Shown piece by piece: positions 10,113 to 18,717 of a DNA stretch of 64,000 nucleotides. The notes under the pieces are model-generated. The model saw nothing but the letters and a program-made list of their open reading frames with translations. It did no database searches and was not told the origin of the DNA. Position numbers and translations under genes: made by a program. The stretch is from Antarcticibacterium sp. 1MA-6-2 (GTDB lineage: Bacteria; Bacteroidota; Bacteroidia; Flavobacteriales; Flavobacteriaceae), in NCBI RefSeq assembly GCF_021535135.1, contig NZ_CP091036.1, forward strand, positions 2,728,001 to 2,792,000, in the 5' to 3' direction. The stretch's first letter is position 1, and every line of letters begins with the position of its first letter.

Positions 10113-11441
10113 TTGGACACTTCAGTAAGCTTCAGAAATATCAACAGAATAGCCATTCCGGCAATTATCGCAGGTGTGGCCGAACCTTTGATCTCGCTTA
10201 CTGATATTGCCATAATTGGAAATGTTGAAGAGAATCCTATTGAAGCCCTGGCAGCTGCGGGAATTGTGGGCTCATTTCTTTCAGCAATAATCTGGATCGT
10301 GGCCCAGACCAAAACAGCGATCTCTGCCATTGTTTCTCAGCACCTTGGCGCTAATCGGCTGCACGCAGTAAAAACTCTAATCCCACAAGCAATTTATTTC
10401 AACCTGCTATTCAGTTTTGTTATTTATGCTGTTACGGCATTTTTTACTGAAGCTATTTTTACTGCTTATAATGCAGAAGGTCTGATTCTGAATTATTCTG
10501 AAGATTATTACAGAATCCGTGCGCTGGGATATCCCTTGACACTGGTGACTTTCGCTATTTTTGGAGTTTTCCGTGGTCTGCAGAATACGCTTTGGGCTAT
10601 GAAATGCAGCCTCACAGGAGCTATTGTGAACGTGGGACTGGACTACCTGTTGGTGTATGGAGTTGAAGGTTATATTCCTGCCATGCATTTAAAAGGCGCT
10701 GCTTACGCGAGTCTTGCAGCACAGGCCATAATGCTGGCCATGGCTCTCTGGTTCTTTTTCAGAAAAACCCCTTTTCATCTAAAGCTGAGCTTAAATATAA
10801 ATCCGCGTTTGAGAGGTTTACTACTTATGGCGGCTAATCTTTTTGTTCGCACAGCAGCACTTAATTTCGCTATTTACCTGGCAAACGCCTATGCTACAGA
10901 TTACGGAAAAACATACATCGCCGCTCAAAGTATCCTGATGAACATCTGGCTTTTCTTTTCTTTTTTTATTGACGGTTACGCTAATGCCGGAAATGCTATA
11001 GGCGGAAGGTTATTAGGCGCCCGGGATTATAAAAATCTGTGGGAACTTAGCAAGAAAATAAGCAAATATGCAGTTCTAATAGCATTGATGCTAATGGGAA
11101 TATGTGTAGTATTTTACGATGAAATAGGGCTGATCTTTAATAAGGAGGAAAGCGTCCTCCTTATGTTCTCATCAGTCTTTTGGATCGTTTTACTAATGCA
11201 ACCTGTTAATGCCATCGCCTTTATGTTCGACGGAATTTTTAAAGGCCTGGGAGAAGCAAAATACCTGCGGAACTTACTTCTTGGTGCCACTTTCTTAGGA
11301 TTCGTGCAAGCTTTACTTATTTCTGATTATTTCGGACTGAAACTGCACGCCATCTGGATTGCATTCTTCGTCTGGATGATCATTAGGAGCAGTGCTTTAG
11401 TAATTCAATTCCGAAGAAAATATTTAAAGAAGGAAGTGTGA
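10113..11441 (+). CDS. MATE family efflux transporter
   Basis: A 442-residue integral membrane protein with about 12 hydrophobic segments. It exports drugs or metabolites in exchange for Na+ or H+ across the inner membrane. Family hallmarks are the N-terminal FRNINRIAIPAIIAGVAEPL, SLTDIAIIGN and the mid-protein repeat YGKTYIAAQSILMNIW with DGYANAGNAIGG. No ATG is available. TTG 10113 gives MDTSVSFRNINR, the right N-terminal length. A longer form from TTG 10095 is possible but overlaps the -7 box. The gene is monocistronic. Confidence 0.9.
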   Translation: MDTSVSFRNINRIAIPAIIAGVAEPLISLTDIAIIGNVEENPIEALAAAGIVGSFLSAIIWIVAQTKTAISAIVSQHLGANRLHAVKTLIPQAIYFNLLFSFVIYAVTAFFTEAIFTAYNAEGLILNYSEDYYRIRALGYPLTLVTFAIFGVFRGLQNTLWAMKCSLTGAIVNVGLDYLLVYGVEGYIPAMHLKGAAYASLAAQAIMLAMALWFFFRKTPFHLKLSLNINPRLRGLLLMAANLFVRTAALNFAIYLANAYATDYGKTYIAAQSILMNIWLFFSFFIDGYANAGNAIGGRLLGARDYKNLWELSKKISKYAVLIALMLMGICVVFYDEIGLIFNKEESVLLMFSSVFWIVLLMQPVNAIAFMFDGIFKGLGEAKYLRNLLLGATFLGFVQALLISDYFGLKLHAIWIAFFVWMIIRSSALVIQFRRKYLKKEV

Positions 11442-11449
11442 ATTTGGTT

Positions 11450-11520
11450 TTAGCCACTAATATTTACTCGAGGTGAACTATTCAAAGTTTAAATAAATGA
11501 TTCGTGCATTAGTGGCTAAT
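11450..11520. repeat. intergenic inverted repeat TTAGCCACTAAT / ATTAGTGGCTAA
   Basis: A perfect 12-base inverted repeat at 11450-11461 and 11508-11519 encloses a 46-base AT-rich spacer. It fills most of the space between the MATE and crotonase genes. It may act as a structured RNA or as a remnant of a small mobile repeat. Confidence 0.6.
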
Positions 11521-11575
11521 CTTCGGAATTGAATAACCTCCACATATTTATTACATTTGGTAAAAACAGATAATT

Positions 11576-12346
11576 ATGGCGACCACCCGCGAAAACGGAA
11601 GTTTATATACTAAAATCGAGAACAAGGTTGCAATTGTGGAATTTGGACACCCCGCCAGTAATTCCTTTCCTTCTGAACTTTTGGAAAGGCTTGAAAACGA
11701 AATCAACAAACTTTCCAATGAGGATAGTGTAAATGTAATTGTTTTGAGATCTGAAGGTGAGGGAACTTTTTGTGCAGGGGCATCTTTTGATGAACTTACT
11801 GCTATTGAAGACGAACAACAGGGGAAGGCATTTTTTTCAGGATTTGCAAATGTGATCAATGCGATGCGCAGGTGCAGTAAAATTATTGTGGGTAGAGTGC
11901 AGGGAAAAGCAGTTGGTGGCGGAGTGGGACTTGCAGCAGCCTGTGATTATGTGCTGGCGACAGAAGCCGCAGCTATAAAACTTTCAGAATTAAGTATTGG
12001 AATAGGACCCTTTGTCATTGCTCCCGCAGTGGAACGAAAAATGGGAGTCGCCGCGCTTGCAGAACTCACCCTTGCCGCTACCGACTGGAAGAATGCATAT
12101 TGGGCCAAGGAAAAAGGATTATATGCCCGGGTTTTTGATTCGGTTAAGGAGCTTGATAAGGAGGTGACAATATTTGCTGAAAAACTCGCTTCTTATAATC
12201 CGAAGGCGCTGCTGGAAATGAAGAAGATCCTCTGGAAAAATACTGAACATTGGGAAAATTTACTTGCAGAAAGAGCAGCGATTTCCGGAGAATTAGTACT
12301 TTCCGACCTTACTAAACAAGCCCTGTCAAAATTTAAAAAATCTTAA
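11576..12346 (+). CDS. enoyl-CoA hydratase/isomerase family protein
   Basis: A 256-residue crotonase-fold protein. It shows the oxyanion-hole segment FCAGASFDEL near residue 63 and the helix motif GKAVGGGVGLAAACDYVLA near residue 110. Members act on acyl-CoA thioesters (hydration, isomerisation or related chemistry). The specific substrate cannot be read from the sequence. It starts at ATG 11576. The next small membrane protein starts only 1 base after its stop region (12348), suggesting one transcript. Confidence 0.88.
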   Translation: MATTRENGSLYTKIENKVAIVEFGHPASNSFPSELLERLENEINKLSNEDSVNVIVLRSEGEGTFCAGASFDELTAIEDEQQGKAFFSGFANVINAMRRCSKIIVGRVQGKAVGGGVGLAAACDYVLATEAAAIKLSELSIGIGPFVIAPAVERKMGVAALAELTLAATDWKNAYWAKEKGLYARVFDSVKELDKEVTIFAEKLASYNPKALLEMKKILWKNTEHWENLLAERAAISGELVLSDLTKQALSKFKKS

Positions 12347-12347
12347 T

Positions 12348-12530
12348 ATGAGCATAGTTTATGCACTTCAAACTAAAGTGAATGATAAAGCCTACAATTT
12401 GGGTTATGAAGTCGGATATTTCATTGGCAGTAATCAAATTTTGATCCTGGTGATCCTGGGATTATTTTTTGCTGCTCTCACTTTCCTCCTGATACGCTTC
12501 ATTAAAAAAAGAAAAATGAGAAGTATATAG
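12348..12530 (+). CDS. small single-pass membrane protein, unknown
   Basis: 60 residues: a soluble N-terminus MSIVYALQTKVNDKAYNLGY, one transmembrane helix (ILILVILGLFFAALTFLLI, residues about 32-50) and a basic tail KKRKMRS. It follows the crotonase gene immediately and precedes two further tiny membrane proteins. I do not recognise a family. Tight spacing and a well-formed helix with positive-inside tail support a real gene. Confidence 0.65.
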   Translation: MSIVYALQTKVNDKAYNLGYEVGYFIGSNQILILVILGLFFAALTFLLIRFIKKRKMRSI

Positions 12531-12583
12531 ATTCCACTAAATGGTTACAAATTATTTATCTTGTAGCAAATAACTCGTAGAAT

Positions 12584-12748
12584 ATGCAAATTCAGCATTT
12601 ACCTCAGGACAAGGCTGCAACACGTGAAGAAGAATGGGGTTATACCTTCTGGGAATTTATAACGGGCAATTTCTGGTATTTGTTAGGAATCCTCATCATC
12701 CTTGCCATTTTTCTATACTCCAGGAACTACTTTAAAAGGAACAAATAA
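12584..12748 (+). CDS. small single-pass membrane protein, unknown
   Basis: 54 residues starting MQIQHLPQDKAATREEEWGY, then a hydrophobic helix FWYLLGILIILAIFLYSR and a basic end NYFKRNK. Its stop overlaps the start of the next ORF (TAATG), a sign of translational coupling. I recognise no family. The highly charged N-terminus and single helix resemble accessory subunits of membrane complexes, but that is speculation. Confidence 0.6.
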   Translation: MQIQHLPQDKAATREEEWGYTFWEFITGNFWYLLGILIILAIFLYSRNYFKRNK

Positions 12749-12882
12749 TGTTTATACAGGATGATATTCCCGTTAGCGAAGACACCTATGATGTGTTTAG
12801 ATTTTTGAGCGGTATGGGTATTTGGCTAATTTTGGCTGTAGTTCTTATAGCTGTTTTCCTCTATAAAAAATTTAAAAAGTAA
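12748..12882 (+). CDS. small single-pass membrane protein, unknown, translationally coupled
   Basis: 44 residues: an acidic N-terminus MFIQDDIPVSEDTYDVF, a helix MGIWLILAVVLIAVFLY and a basic end KKFKK. ATG 12748 shares its A with the preceding TAA. The stop abuts the stop of the convergent oxygenase gene (12882/12883). No family recognised. Confidence 0.6.
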   Translation: MFIQDDIPVSEDTYDVFRFLSGMGIWLILAVVLIAVFLYKKFKK

Positions 12883-13533
12883 TTACCTCGTTTTTAACCA
12901 GTCAGTAATACTTAAGCGGGTTGTTTTAACTAGCTTTACCTCGTGCTCCAGTAGTTGGCTCTCAAAAATCACTACCCTTCCCGGAAAAGGATAAATAGTT
13001 TTTGGCACCTCCACTCCGTTTTCCTCTTTATAAATAACAAGTTCCCCGCCATTTTCAGGCTGCCAGTCTTCATCATTTAAATAACAAACGAGGGAGAGTT
13101 TTCTCCTGTCGTCATTTTGAAAAGTGTCAAGATGCCTCTTGTAAAAAGTTCCTTCAGGATAAACTGCATAGTGAAATTCCTTATGAAGGATCCCCAGGAA
13201 ACAGGTTTTGTTAAGATAAGTGACCAGGGAATTTATTTTATTAAAAAAGATCTTTTCCGCCTCTCCTGCATCAGCTTCATTGATCCATAAAATGAAATCT
13301 CCTCTAACCGATTTCTGAATAACCTCATTAAAGTGATTCCCAATTGCAGCTTTTTTAAAAGCGTCTTCTTCATATTTTTTCAACAAGGTGTCTCTTAAAA
13401 GAGCGACTTCTTCAGCATTAAAAAAGTCTTCAGCTATATAATATTGATCCTCAATAATTCCGGAAATGATCTTTTCGTATAGCGGATTTTCTTTAAATTC
13501 CAGTTGCTCAAAAAGTTCTACTGCATCTTCCAT
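12883..13533 (-). CDS. 2OG-Fe(II) oxygenase (prolyl 4-hydroxylase-like)
   Basis: 216 residues. The double-stranded beta-helix iron site is visible: RHLDTF (HxD, near residue 138), LLEHEV (distal His, near 196) and KTTRLSITDW (2-oxoglutarate-binding Arg). It also has FYKRHLDTFQNDDRRKLSLV and ENGGELVIY, typical of P4Hc-domain proteins. Bacterial members hydroxylate proline in proteins such as EF-Tu; the substrate here is inferred only by family. ATG at 13533; divergent from queD. Confidence 0.87.
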   Translation of the reverse strand: MEDAVELFEQLEFKENPLYEKIISGIIEDQYYIAEDFFNAEEVALLRDTLLKKYEEDAFKKAAIGNHFNEVIQKSVRGDFILWINEADAGEAEKIFFNKINSLVTYLNKTCFLGILHKEFHYAVYPEGTFYKRHLDTFQNDDRRKLSLVCYLNDEDWQPENGGELVIYKEENGVEVPKTIYPFPGRVVIFESQLLEHEVKLVKTTRLSITDWLKTR

Positions 13534-13610
13534 GACTCAGATTTAAAAACAGGCAAATATACATTAGGAATCGCTTAAATTCTTCCATTATTCCTCCTCT
13601 AAAAATCCTT

Positions 13611-13618
13611 TATCTTTG
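13611..13618 (+). promoter_or_regulatory. -7 element of the QueD/PTPS gene
   Basis: TATCTTTG fits TAnnTTTG. The predicted start leaves a leader of about ten bases before ATG 13635. Confidence 0.5.
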
Positions 13619-13634
13619 CCGTAAATTTTAAGGT

Positions 13635-14085
13635 ATGAATAAAATTAGAATCACCAAGCAGTTTTCTTTTGAAACAGGACATGCTTTATACGGCTACGAC
13701 GGTAAATGTAAAAATGTCCACGGGCATAGCTACAAATTAAATGTGACTGTTATTGGTACTCCCATTACAGATACTTCTAACGTAAAGTACGGAATGGTCA
13801 TAGATTTTGGTGATTTAAAACGTATTGTGAAAAGAGAAATAGTGGATAAGTTTGATCACGCTACAGTTTTTAACCGGAATACTCCTCATATAGAACTGGC
13901 AAAAGAATTGGAAGAAAGAGATCATAATGTCATTCTTGTTGATTACCAGCCAACCAGTGAGAATATGGTCGTTGATTTTGCTGAAAAAATTAAAAAGGAT
14001 CTTCCAGCTAAGTATTGAATTATTTTCCCTTAAACTGCAGGAGACTGAAACTTCTTTTGCTGAATGGTTTGCAAGTGATCAGTAA
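13635..14085 (+). CDS. queD: 6-carboxytetrahydropterin synthase / 6-pyruvoyl-tetrahydropterin synthase family, one frameshift
   Basis: Corrected length is 149 residues. The enzyme converts dihydroneopterin triphosphate to 6-carboxytetrahydropterin for queuosine, or in related proteins to a tetrahydropterin. Zinc-binding histidines lie in FSFETGHALYGYDGKCKNVHGHSY. GMVIDFGDLKRIVK, DHATVFN and the C-terminal QPTSENMVVDFAEKI and LQETETSFAEWFA are family hallmarks. The frame breaks at 14007-14013 (GCTAAGT). Restoring GCCGGT gives LPAGIELFSLKLQETET and extends the protein from 127 to the expected length. QueD versus PTPS cannot be decided without neighbours of the pathway, none of which is in the window. 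Confidence 0.87.
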
Positions 14086-14201
14086 TCCCCCCGGCCCCCG
14101 AAGATACTATGGTGAATTCCTAATTATATAGAGATTATCTCTTCTTTTTTTTAATTTTGTTTAAAAGAAGGCTTCGGTCAATTCGTTGATTCGAAGTCTA
14201 T

Positions 14202-15272
14202 CTAGTGCGGGGCTTTGGGCTCCGCTTTTTTTGGAATTTGGTTTATACTTTTATTTTCTTTTTTTGATTGGGTCCAGTCATAATCCTTTCTATATTCTTC
14301 ATCTTTTTTCCAGAGGGTATAGGCAAGGATCAATAATTTTCTCATTCCGGCTACTATGCCTTTTCTTTTAATATCTGGATTTCTCTCTTTCACTCTTTCA
14401 TATAATTTTTTAATAGGCTCATTAGCTTGAACAGCACTCATAGAAGGCATATATAAAGCCTGGCGTATCCTTGTGTTACCTCGTTTTGAGATTCTTGTTT
14501 TTCCTTTATATTTTCCAGACTCATTTTGTGTTACATCTAATCCCGCATAGCTTACCAATTGGCTAATGTTATTAAAAAGAGCAAATCCATTTGTTTCACA
14601 TACTAAAATCACTGCTGTTTCAAACCCTAATCCTGGGGTGGTTTTTATTTTTCTTATTTTCTCTTTTAAAACCACATCCTGATTTACCTTGGCTTTAATA
14701 TCTTTTTTAATGAGCTTAATGGCTTTTTCAAAGAATTCAATTTGTTCTCTCTTTAATTTTAAAACGACTTCCAGCTTTCTATGAGACTTTTCAAGGGCAT
14801 GAAGTTGCGATTGGGCTCGTTGCTTTTCTTTTTTAATACTAAGAAGTTCTCTACATAGATCCCTAAGATCTTTATAGCCTGGGGACATTGGTTGCCATTC
14901 TTCCAGTTTTCTTTCTATTCCAAAATAGGTAATCATCTTTGAGTCACCCTTGTCTGTTTTTGTTTTGATATTAAGGCTCTTAGCGTAGTTCTTGATTTTA
15001 TTAGCCAGCACTACAGATACATTCTGGTCATTAGCATATAGAAAATATGCCAGATTCTCATAATAGATCCCTGTGGCCTCCATTACGAACTTGAGAGAAT
15101 AATTATTCTTTTGCTGTTTTAAAGCCCAAGAATAGAATTCCTGGAATCCTTTTTCTGTATTTTCAAAAGTACGGGTGCCTTTAATCTTAATAACATCATT
15201 TTCTGTTCTTAATTTAATACAGGCATGAAAATCATTCATAGAGATATCAATGCCAACCACAAGCTTTTTCAT
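14202..15272 (-). CDS. IS110 family transposase
   Basis: 356 residues, full length. The N-terminal RuvC-like DEDD domain begins VVGIDISMNDFHACI (first Asp) and has FVMEATGIYYENLAYF (Glu) and KTDKGDSKMI (Asp pair). The C-terminal Transposase_20 domain has IKTTPGLGFETAVILV, FNNISQLVSYAGLDVT and RISKRGNTRIRQALYM with its candidate catalytic Ser. In characterised IS110 relatives this enzyme works with a bridge RNA that pairs with donor and target. The frame is intact, so the copy may be active. Its C-terminal codons overlap a hairpin (14206-14225) followed by T7 on the + strand, which could terminate transcription from queD. Confidence 0.92.
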   Translation of the reverse strand: MKKLVVGIDISMNDFHACIKLRTENDVIKIKGTRTFENTEKGFQEFYSWALKQQKNNYSLKFVMEATGIYYENLAYFLYANDQNVSVVLANKIKNYAKSLNIKTKTDKGDSKMITYFGIERKLEEWQPMSPGYKDLRDLCRELLSIKKEKQRAQSQLHALEKSHRKLEVVLKLKREQIEFFEKAIKLIKKDIKAKVNQDVVLKEKIRKIKTTPGLGFETAVILVCETNGFALFNNISQLVSYAGLDVTQNESGKYKGKTRISKRGNTRIRQALYMPSMSAVQANEPIKKLYERVKERNPDIKRKGIVAGMRKLLILAYTLWKKDEEYRKDYDWTQSKKENKSINQIPKKAEPKAPH

Positions 15273-15555
15273 AAAAGGTTTTTTAAATTAAAGGAATTCT
15301 TCTTTTTATCTTTCCTCGTAATTATACGGGATACAAGTGATATACAAGTTCCCTAGATACTATTCAGATTTTGAGAAGAAAAGAAACAGGAGCAAAATCT
15401 TCGGGTCGATATACATCAAAAGAGTTATCTAGGGGGAGTTGCTAATCCTGTTCCTTCCTTAGTTATAATTAAAATAACCAAGATAATCTCTACTAACAAA
15501 ATCTTATATTTGAAATAGTAATCAAGATTCAAACATACGAGGGGGAGTAATTTGT
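15273..15555 (-). ncRNA. candidate IS110 bridge-RNA region
   Basis: This gene-free stretch lies directly upstream of the transposase, where IS110-group elements encode their bridge RNA. It contains short self-complementary pieces but I cannot fold it by eye. The assignment rests on position and family knowledge only. Confidence 0.25.
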
Positions 15556-15558
15556 AAG

Positions 15559-15591
15559 AGACCTCACAGGTTTTGAAAACCTGTGAGGTCT
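15559..15591. repeat. 33-base palindrome, copy 1
   Basis: AGACCTCACAGGTTTT pairs with AAAACCTGTGAGGTCT around a single G. Near-identical copies lie at 27305 and 29694. Here it sits between the IS110 element and lpxH. Confidence 0.85.
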
Positions 15592-15642
15592 GAATTTAAA
15601 GTACAACCTCTTTTATTATATTTATACTTTACACATCTTAAA

Positions 15643-16396
15643 ATGCAGGTACCCCAGGGTAAAAAAGTTTACTTTTCCAGTGATAACCACCTTGGTGCTC
15701 CCACGGCTGAAGAAAGTCGCCCGCGGGAAATCAAATTTGTCAACTGGCTGGATGAGATAAAAAAAGATGCCGCAGCAATTTTCCTGTTGGGGGATCTTTT
15801 CGACTTCTGGTTTGAATACAAACATGTGGTTCCTAAAGGTTTTGTGCGCATCCTTGGAAAACTGGCGGAGATAAAAGATAGTGGCATTCCCGTTTATTTT
15901 TTCGTAGGAAATCACGATCTCTGGATGCAGGATTATTTTGAAGAAGAACTTAATATTCCAGTTTTTCATCAGCCACAAGAATTCGATTTCAACGGAAAAA
16001 AATTTTTGGTAGGCCACGGTGATGGACTTGGTCCCGGGGATCATGGCTATAAACGAATGAAGAAGGTTTTTAAAAATCCTTTTTCAAAATGGCTTTACCG
16101 TTGGCTCCATCCCGACCTTGGAGTACCGCTGGCACAATATTTTTCAGTGAAGAATAAAGCAATCTCGGGAGAAGAGGATATGGAGTTTTTAGGGGAGGAT
16201 AAGGAGTGGCTCATCCAATACTGTAAAAGAAAATTAGAGTCCAAAGACTACGATTACTTCCTTTTTGGTCACTAAGCACCTGCCTATGGAAATTGACCTT
16301 AACGGAAAAGCTACCTATATCAATACAAGCGACTGGATTAACCATTATACTTATGCTGTTTTTGATGGGGAGAAAACTTTTCTGAAAAAGCTTTAG
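15643..16396 (+). CDS. lpxH: UDP-2,3-diacylglucosamine diphosphatase, one frameshift
   Basis: Corrected length is 250 residues. LpxH cleaves UDP-2,3-diacylglucosamine to lipid X and UMP in lipid A synthesis at the inner membrane face. Calcineurin-type metal motifs are complete: SSDNHLGAP (DxH variant), LLGDLFDFWFEY, FVGNHDLWM, GHGDGLGPGDHGYK and, after correction, FGHRHLPMEI. The frame breaks at 16271-16277 (ACTAAGC); ACCGGC restores Arg in the GHRH motif. It starts at ATG 15643 (MQVPQGKKVYF). The longer frame upstream overlaps the palindrome and is unlikely. Confidence 0.9.
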
Positions 16397-16578
16397 AAAT
16401 TACACCTTTACTTTCCGTAATGTTACAGCAGGCAGCTATAAGCAGACTATCTTCTTCAAATCTATAGACCAGACGGTGTTCTGAAGTAATGCGCCTGGAC
16501 CAATAACCTTTTAGGGCTTCAGGTTAAAATTTTATTGTCTATTCTTTGCCTCCTGAAAGATTTAGGATTACATTAAAT
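16397..16578 (-). pseudogene. YoeB/Txe-family toxin remnant
   Basis: Read on the minus strand, bases about 16530-16420 encode PEALKGYWSRRITSEHRLVY, the conserved C-terminal core of YoeB-type mRNA interferases. The expected N-terminus is nearly gone. Just after the antitoxin stop only a trace (QRIDNKIL, like WQKTDKKIL) remains in another frame, with in-frame stops between. The toxin has therefore lost most of its middle and cannot be functional. It follows its intact antitoxin gene in the normal antitoxin-toxin order. Confidence 0.7.
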
Positions 16579-16830
16579 TTATTCTTCAATAAGATCTTTT
16601 TGAACAATAGAACCAGATTCTAACTCCTTTATGGATTTTAAAAGCACATCTCTGTTTTTACCTTTTAACAGATGGATCGTCTCTTGTAAGGAGTTATATT
16701 CATCAAGCGAAATCAAAACAAGATCCCTTCCTCCTTTACGTTTTACAATTAAATAGCTTACGTCATTAACTACTTTTTCAAACCAATAGTTTAGGTTCGA
16801 ACGAAAATTGTTGAAATTGACTGTCCCCAT
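16579..16830 (-). CDS. Phd/YefM-family antitoxin
   Basis: 83 residues from ATG 16830 (MGTVNFNNFRSNLNYWF). An upstream ATG at 16845 would add five residues not typical of the family. The YefM-like N-terminal dimerisation and DNA-binding region is clear (TVNFNNFRSNLNYW, LIVKRKGGRDLVLISLDEYNSL). The acidic C-terminus, ELESGSIVQKDLIEE, would neutralise the toxin. The partner toxin downstream is decayed, leaving a solitary antitoxin that may persist as anti-addiction or by chance. Confidence 0.82.
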   Translation of the reverse strand: MGTVNFNNFRSNLNYWFEKVVNDVSYLIVKRKGGRDLVLISLDEYNSLQETIHLLKGKNRDVLLKSIKELESGSIVQKDLIEE

Positions 16831-16910
16831 ATAACAAGATAACAAAAGTTAGAACGAGTATTTAAAACGTATTTTATGATCTGTTATTTAACACACGAAA
16901 CATCAGGTTT

Positions 16911-18607
16911 TCAGGCACTGATATCCTTAAGCTTTAGTTGCAGAGTTACATTGCCGTTGTATTCATTTTCATCTATACAATATGCTGCCTTAAAGGAATT
17001 GGTAGGTTGAATAAGCTGAAGTTTTGGGCCTAAATTAAATCCTATAGCATCAATAGTCTCTGGTTTGCCGCCCTGCCTGAGCTAAGCATTTAAGATGAAG
17101 GTCATCGCTGCCCACACATTTTCCATATCCGCAATCTTTAAGGTTTTGAGTCATAAAAACCGGAGACATATTCCCGGGACCGAACGGAGCAAACTGCTTC
17201 AGGATCCTGTAAAACTTCGGAGTTATGTCCTGCAGATCTATTTCAGCATCTATAAGGATCTCGGGAGTCAGCAACCTTTTATCTATACTTCCTGAAACCA
17301 CCTCTTCAAACTTCCTTTTAAAATTGAGGTATTCTGACTCTAATAAAGTCAAACCCGCCGCGTACTTATGCCCCCCAAACTGTTCAATATGATCCTTACA
17401 GGCTTCCAAAGCATCATACACATCAAAACCTTTAACAGATCTTGCCGAAGCCGCCAGCTTTTCGCCACTCCTGGTGAAAACAAGGGTCGGCTAAGTAGTA
17501 AGTTTCTGTCAATCTTGAAGCTACAATGCCTATGACTCCTTTGTGCCAGCTTTCATCATAAACTACAGTTGTAAATCTTTCCTTTTCCTCTAACTCTTCA
17601 ATTTGCGCAAGAGCTTCCTGGGTTATCACCTTGTCTGTATCCCGCCTGTCGGAATTAAAAGCTTCAATTTCTGCAGCATATTTTCTCGCAGTTTCTTCGT
17701 CATTTTCCACGAGGAGATTAACTGCATAAAGACCATGCTTCATCCTCCCTGCAGCGTTAATTCTGGGGGCAATAATAAAAACAACGTCCGTTATAGTTAA
17801 GGTTTCCTTTTTGACCTGTTCCAAAATAGCTTTAAAACCGGGACGGGGAGCTACATTAATTACTCTCAATCCGTGATAGGCGAGGATTCTGTTTTCTCCT
17901 GTAATAGGAACAATATCTGCTCCTATTGCAGTAGCGACGAGGTCCAGGTACGGCAGTAATATATCTATAGAAAGTTCGTTTTTTTGAATCCAGGCCTGCA
18001 TCAGTTTAAAGCCTACTCCACAGCCGCAAAGTTCCTTGTATGGATAATCGCAGTCTTCCCTCTTAGGGTCCAGAACAGCTACTGCTTTAGGAATTTCTGC
18101 ACCGGGCCTGTGGTGATCACAAATTATAAAATCAATATTCTTCTCGTGAGCATAAGCGACCTTTTCTATTGCTTTAATTCCGCAATCGAGAGCAATAATC
18201 AGGCTGATGTCATTGTCTGCTGCAAAGTCAATTCCCTTATATGAGACTCCGTAGCCTTCGTCATACCTGTCGGGAATATAGGTTGCCACATTAGGATAAA
18301 ATGATTTCAGAAAAGATGACATTAAGGCCACACTGGTAGTTCCATCTACATCGTAATCTCCATACACAAGAATATTTTCTTCCGCAGAAATAGCTTTTTC
18401 AATTCGCTCTATCGCCACATCCATGTCCTTCATTAAAAATGGATCGTGAAGATCATCGAGACTGGGCCGGAAAAATTTCTTTGCCTCTTCGTATGTTTCA
18501 ACGCCCCGCTGAACCAGCAATGAAGCAACCGGAATTCCCACTCCTAATTGAGAAGCAAGACGGGTTACTTTATCAGTTTCAGGTTTAGGTTTTAATGTCC
18601 AGCGCAT
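16911..18607 (-). CDS. recJ: single-stranded-DNA-specific exonuclease RecJ, two frameshifts
   Basis: Corrected length is 564 residues, normal for RecJ. This 5'-3' ssDNA exonuclease acts in recombination and mismatch repair. DHH-family motifs are LVYGDYDVDGTTSVALM near residue 78, IIALDCGIKA near 130 and FIICDHHRPG near 155. DHHA1 motif GGHKYAAGLTL lies near 415. The C-terminal OB domain follows. Two frames break at RCCGGY sites. At 17490-17496 the minus strand reads ACTTAGC; ACCGGC gives TETYYRPTLVFTRSG. At 17081-17087 it reads GCTTAGC; GCCGGC gives HLKCRLRQGGKPETIDAIG. The gene then runs to a stop at 16911. Two independent corrections giving one uninterrupted RecJ strongly support the assembly-error reading. 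Confidence 0.92.
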
Positions 18608-18717
18608 TTAAAGGAGTTAACGGGTATGAGTATATAATTTAATAAATAATCGGGAAAACAAATATCGGGGTTTACCCTTAATTGTAAAATAAATGAAGAT
18701 TCTGATAAAGGAAAAGT

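Larger units (their letters stand above)
14110..15555 (-). mobile_element. IS110-family insertion sequence (ends approximate)
   Basis: The element is defined by its DEDD transposase at 14202-15272. IS110-type elements lack clear terminal inverted repeats, so the ends given are only the limits set by the flanking queD stop and the 15559 palindrome. A short similarity between CTTCGGTCAATT near 14171 and CTTCGGGTCGAT near 15398 may mark matching end or guide segments. About 285 bases of noncoding DNA upstream of the transposase fit the position of the family's bridge RNA. Confidence 0.5.
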
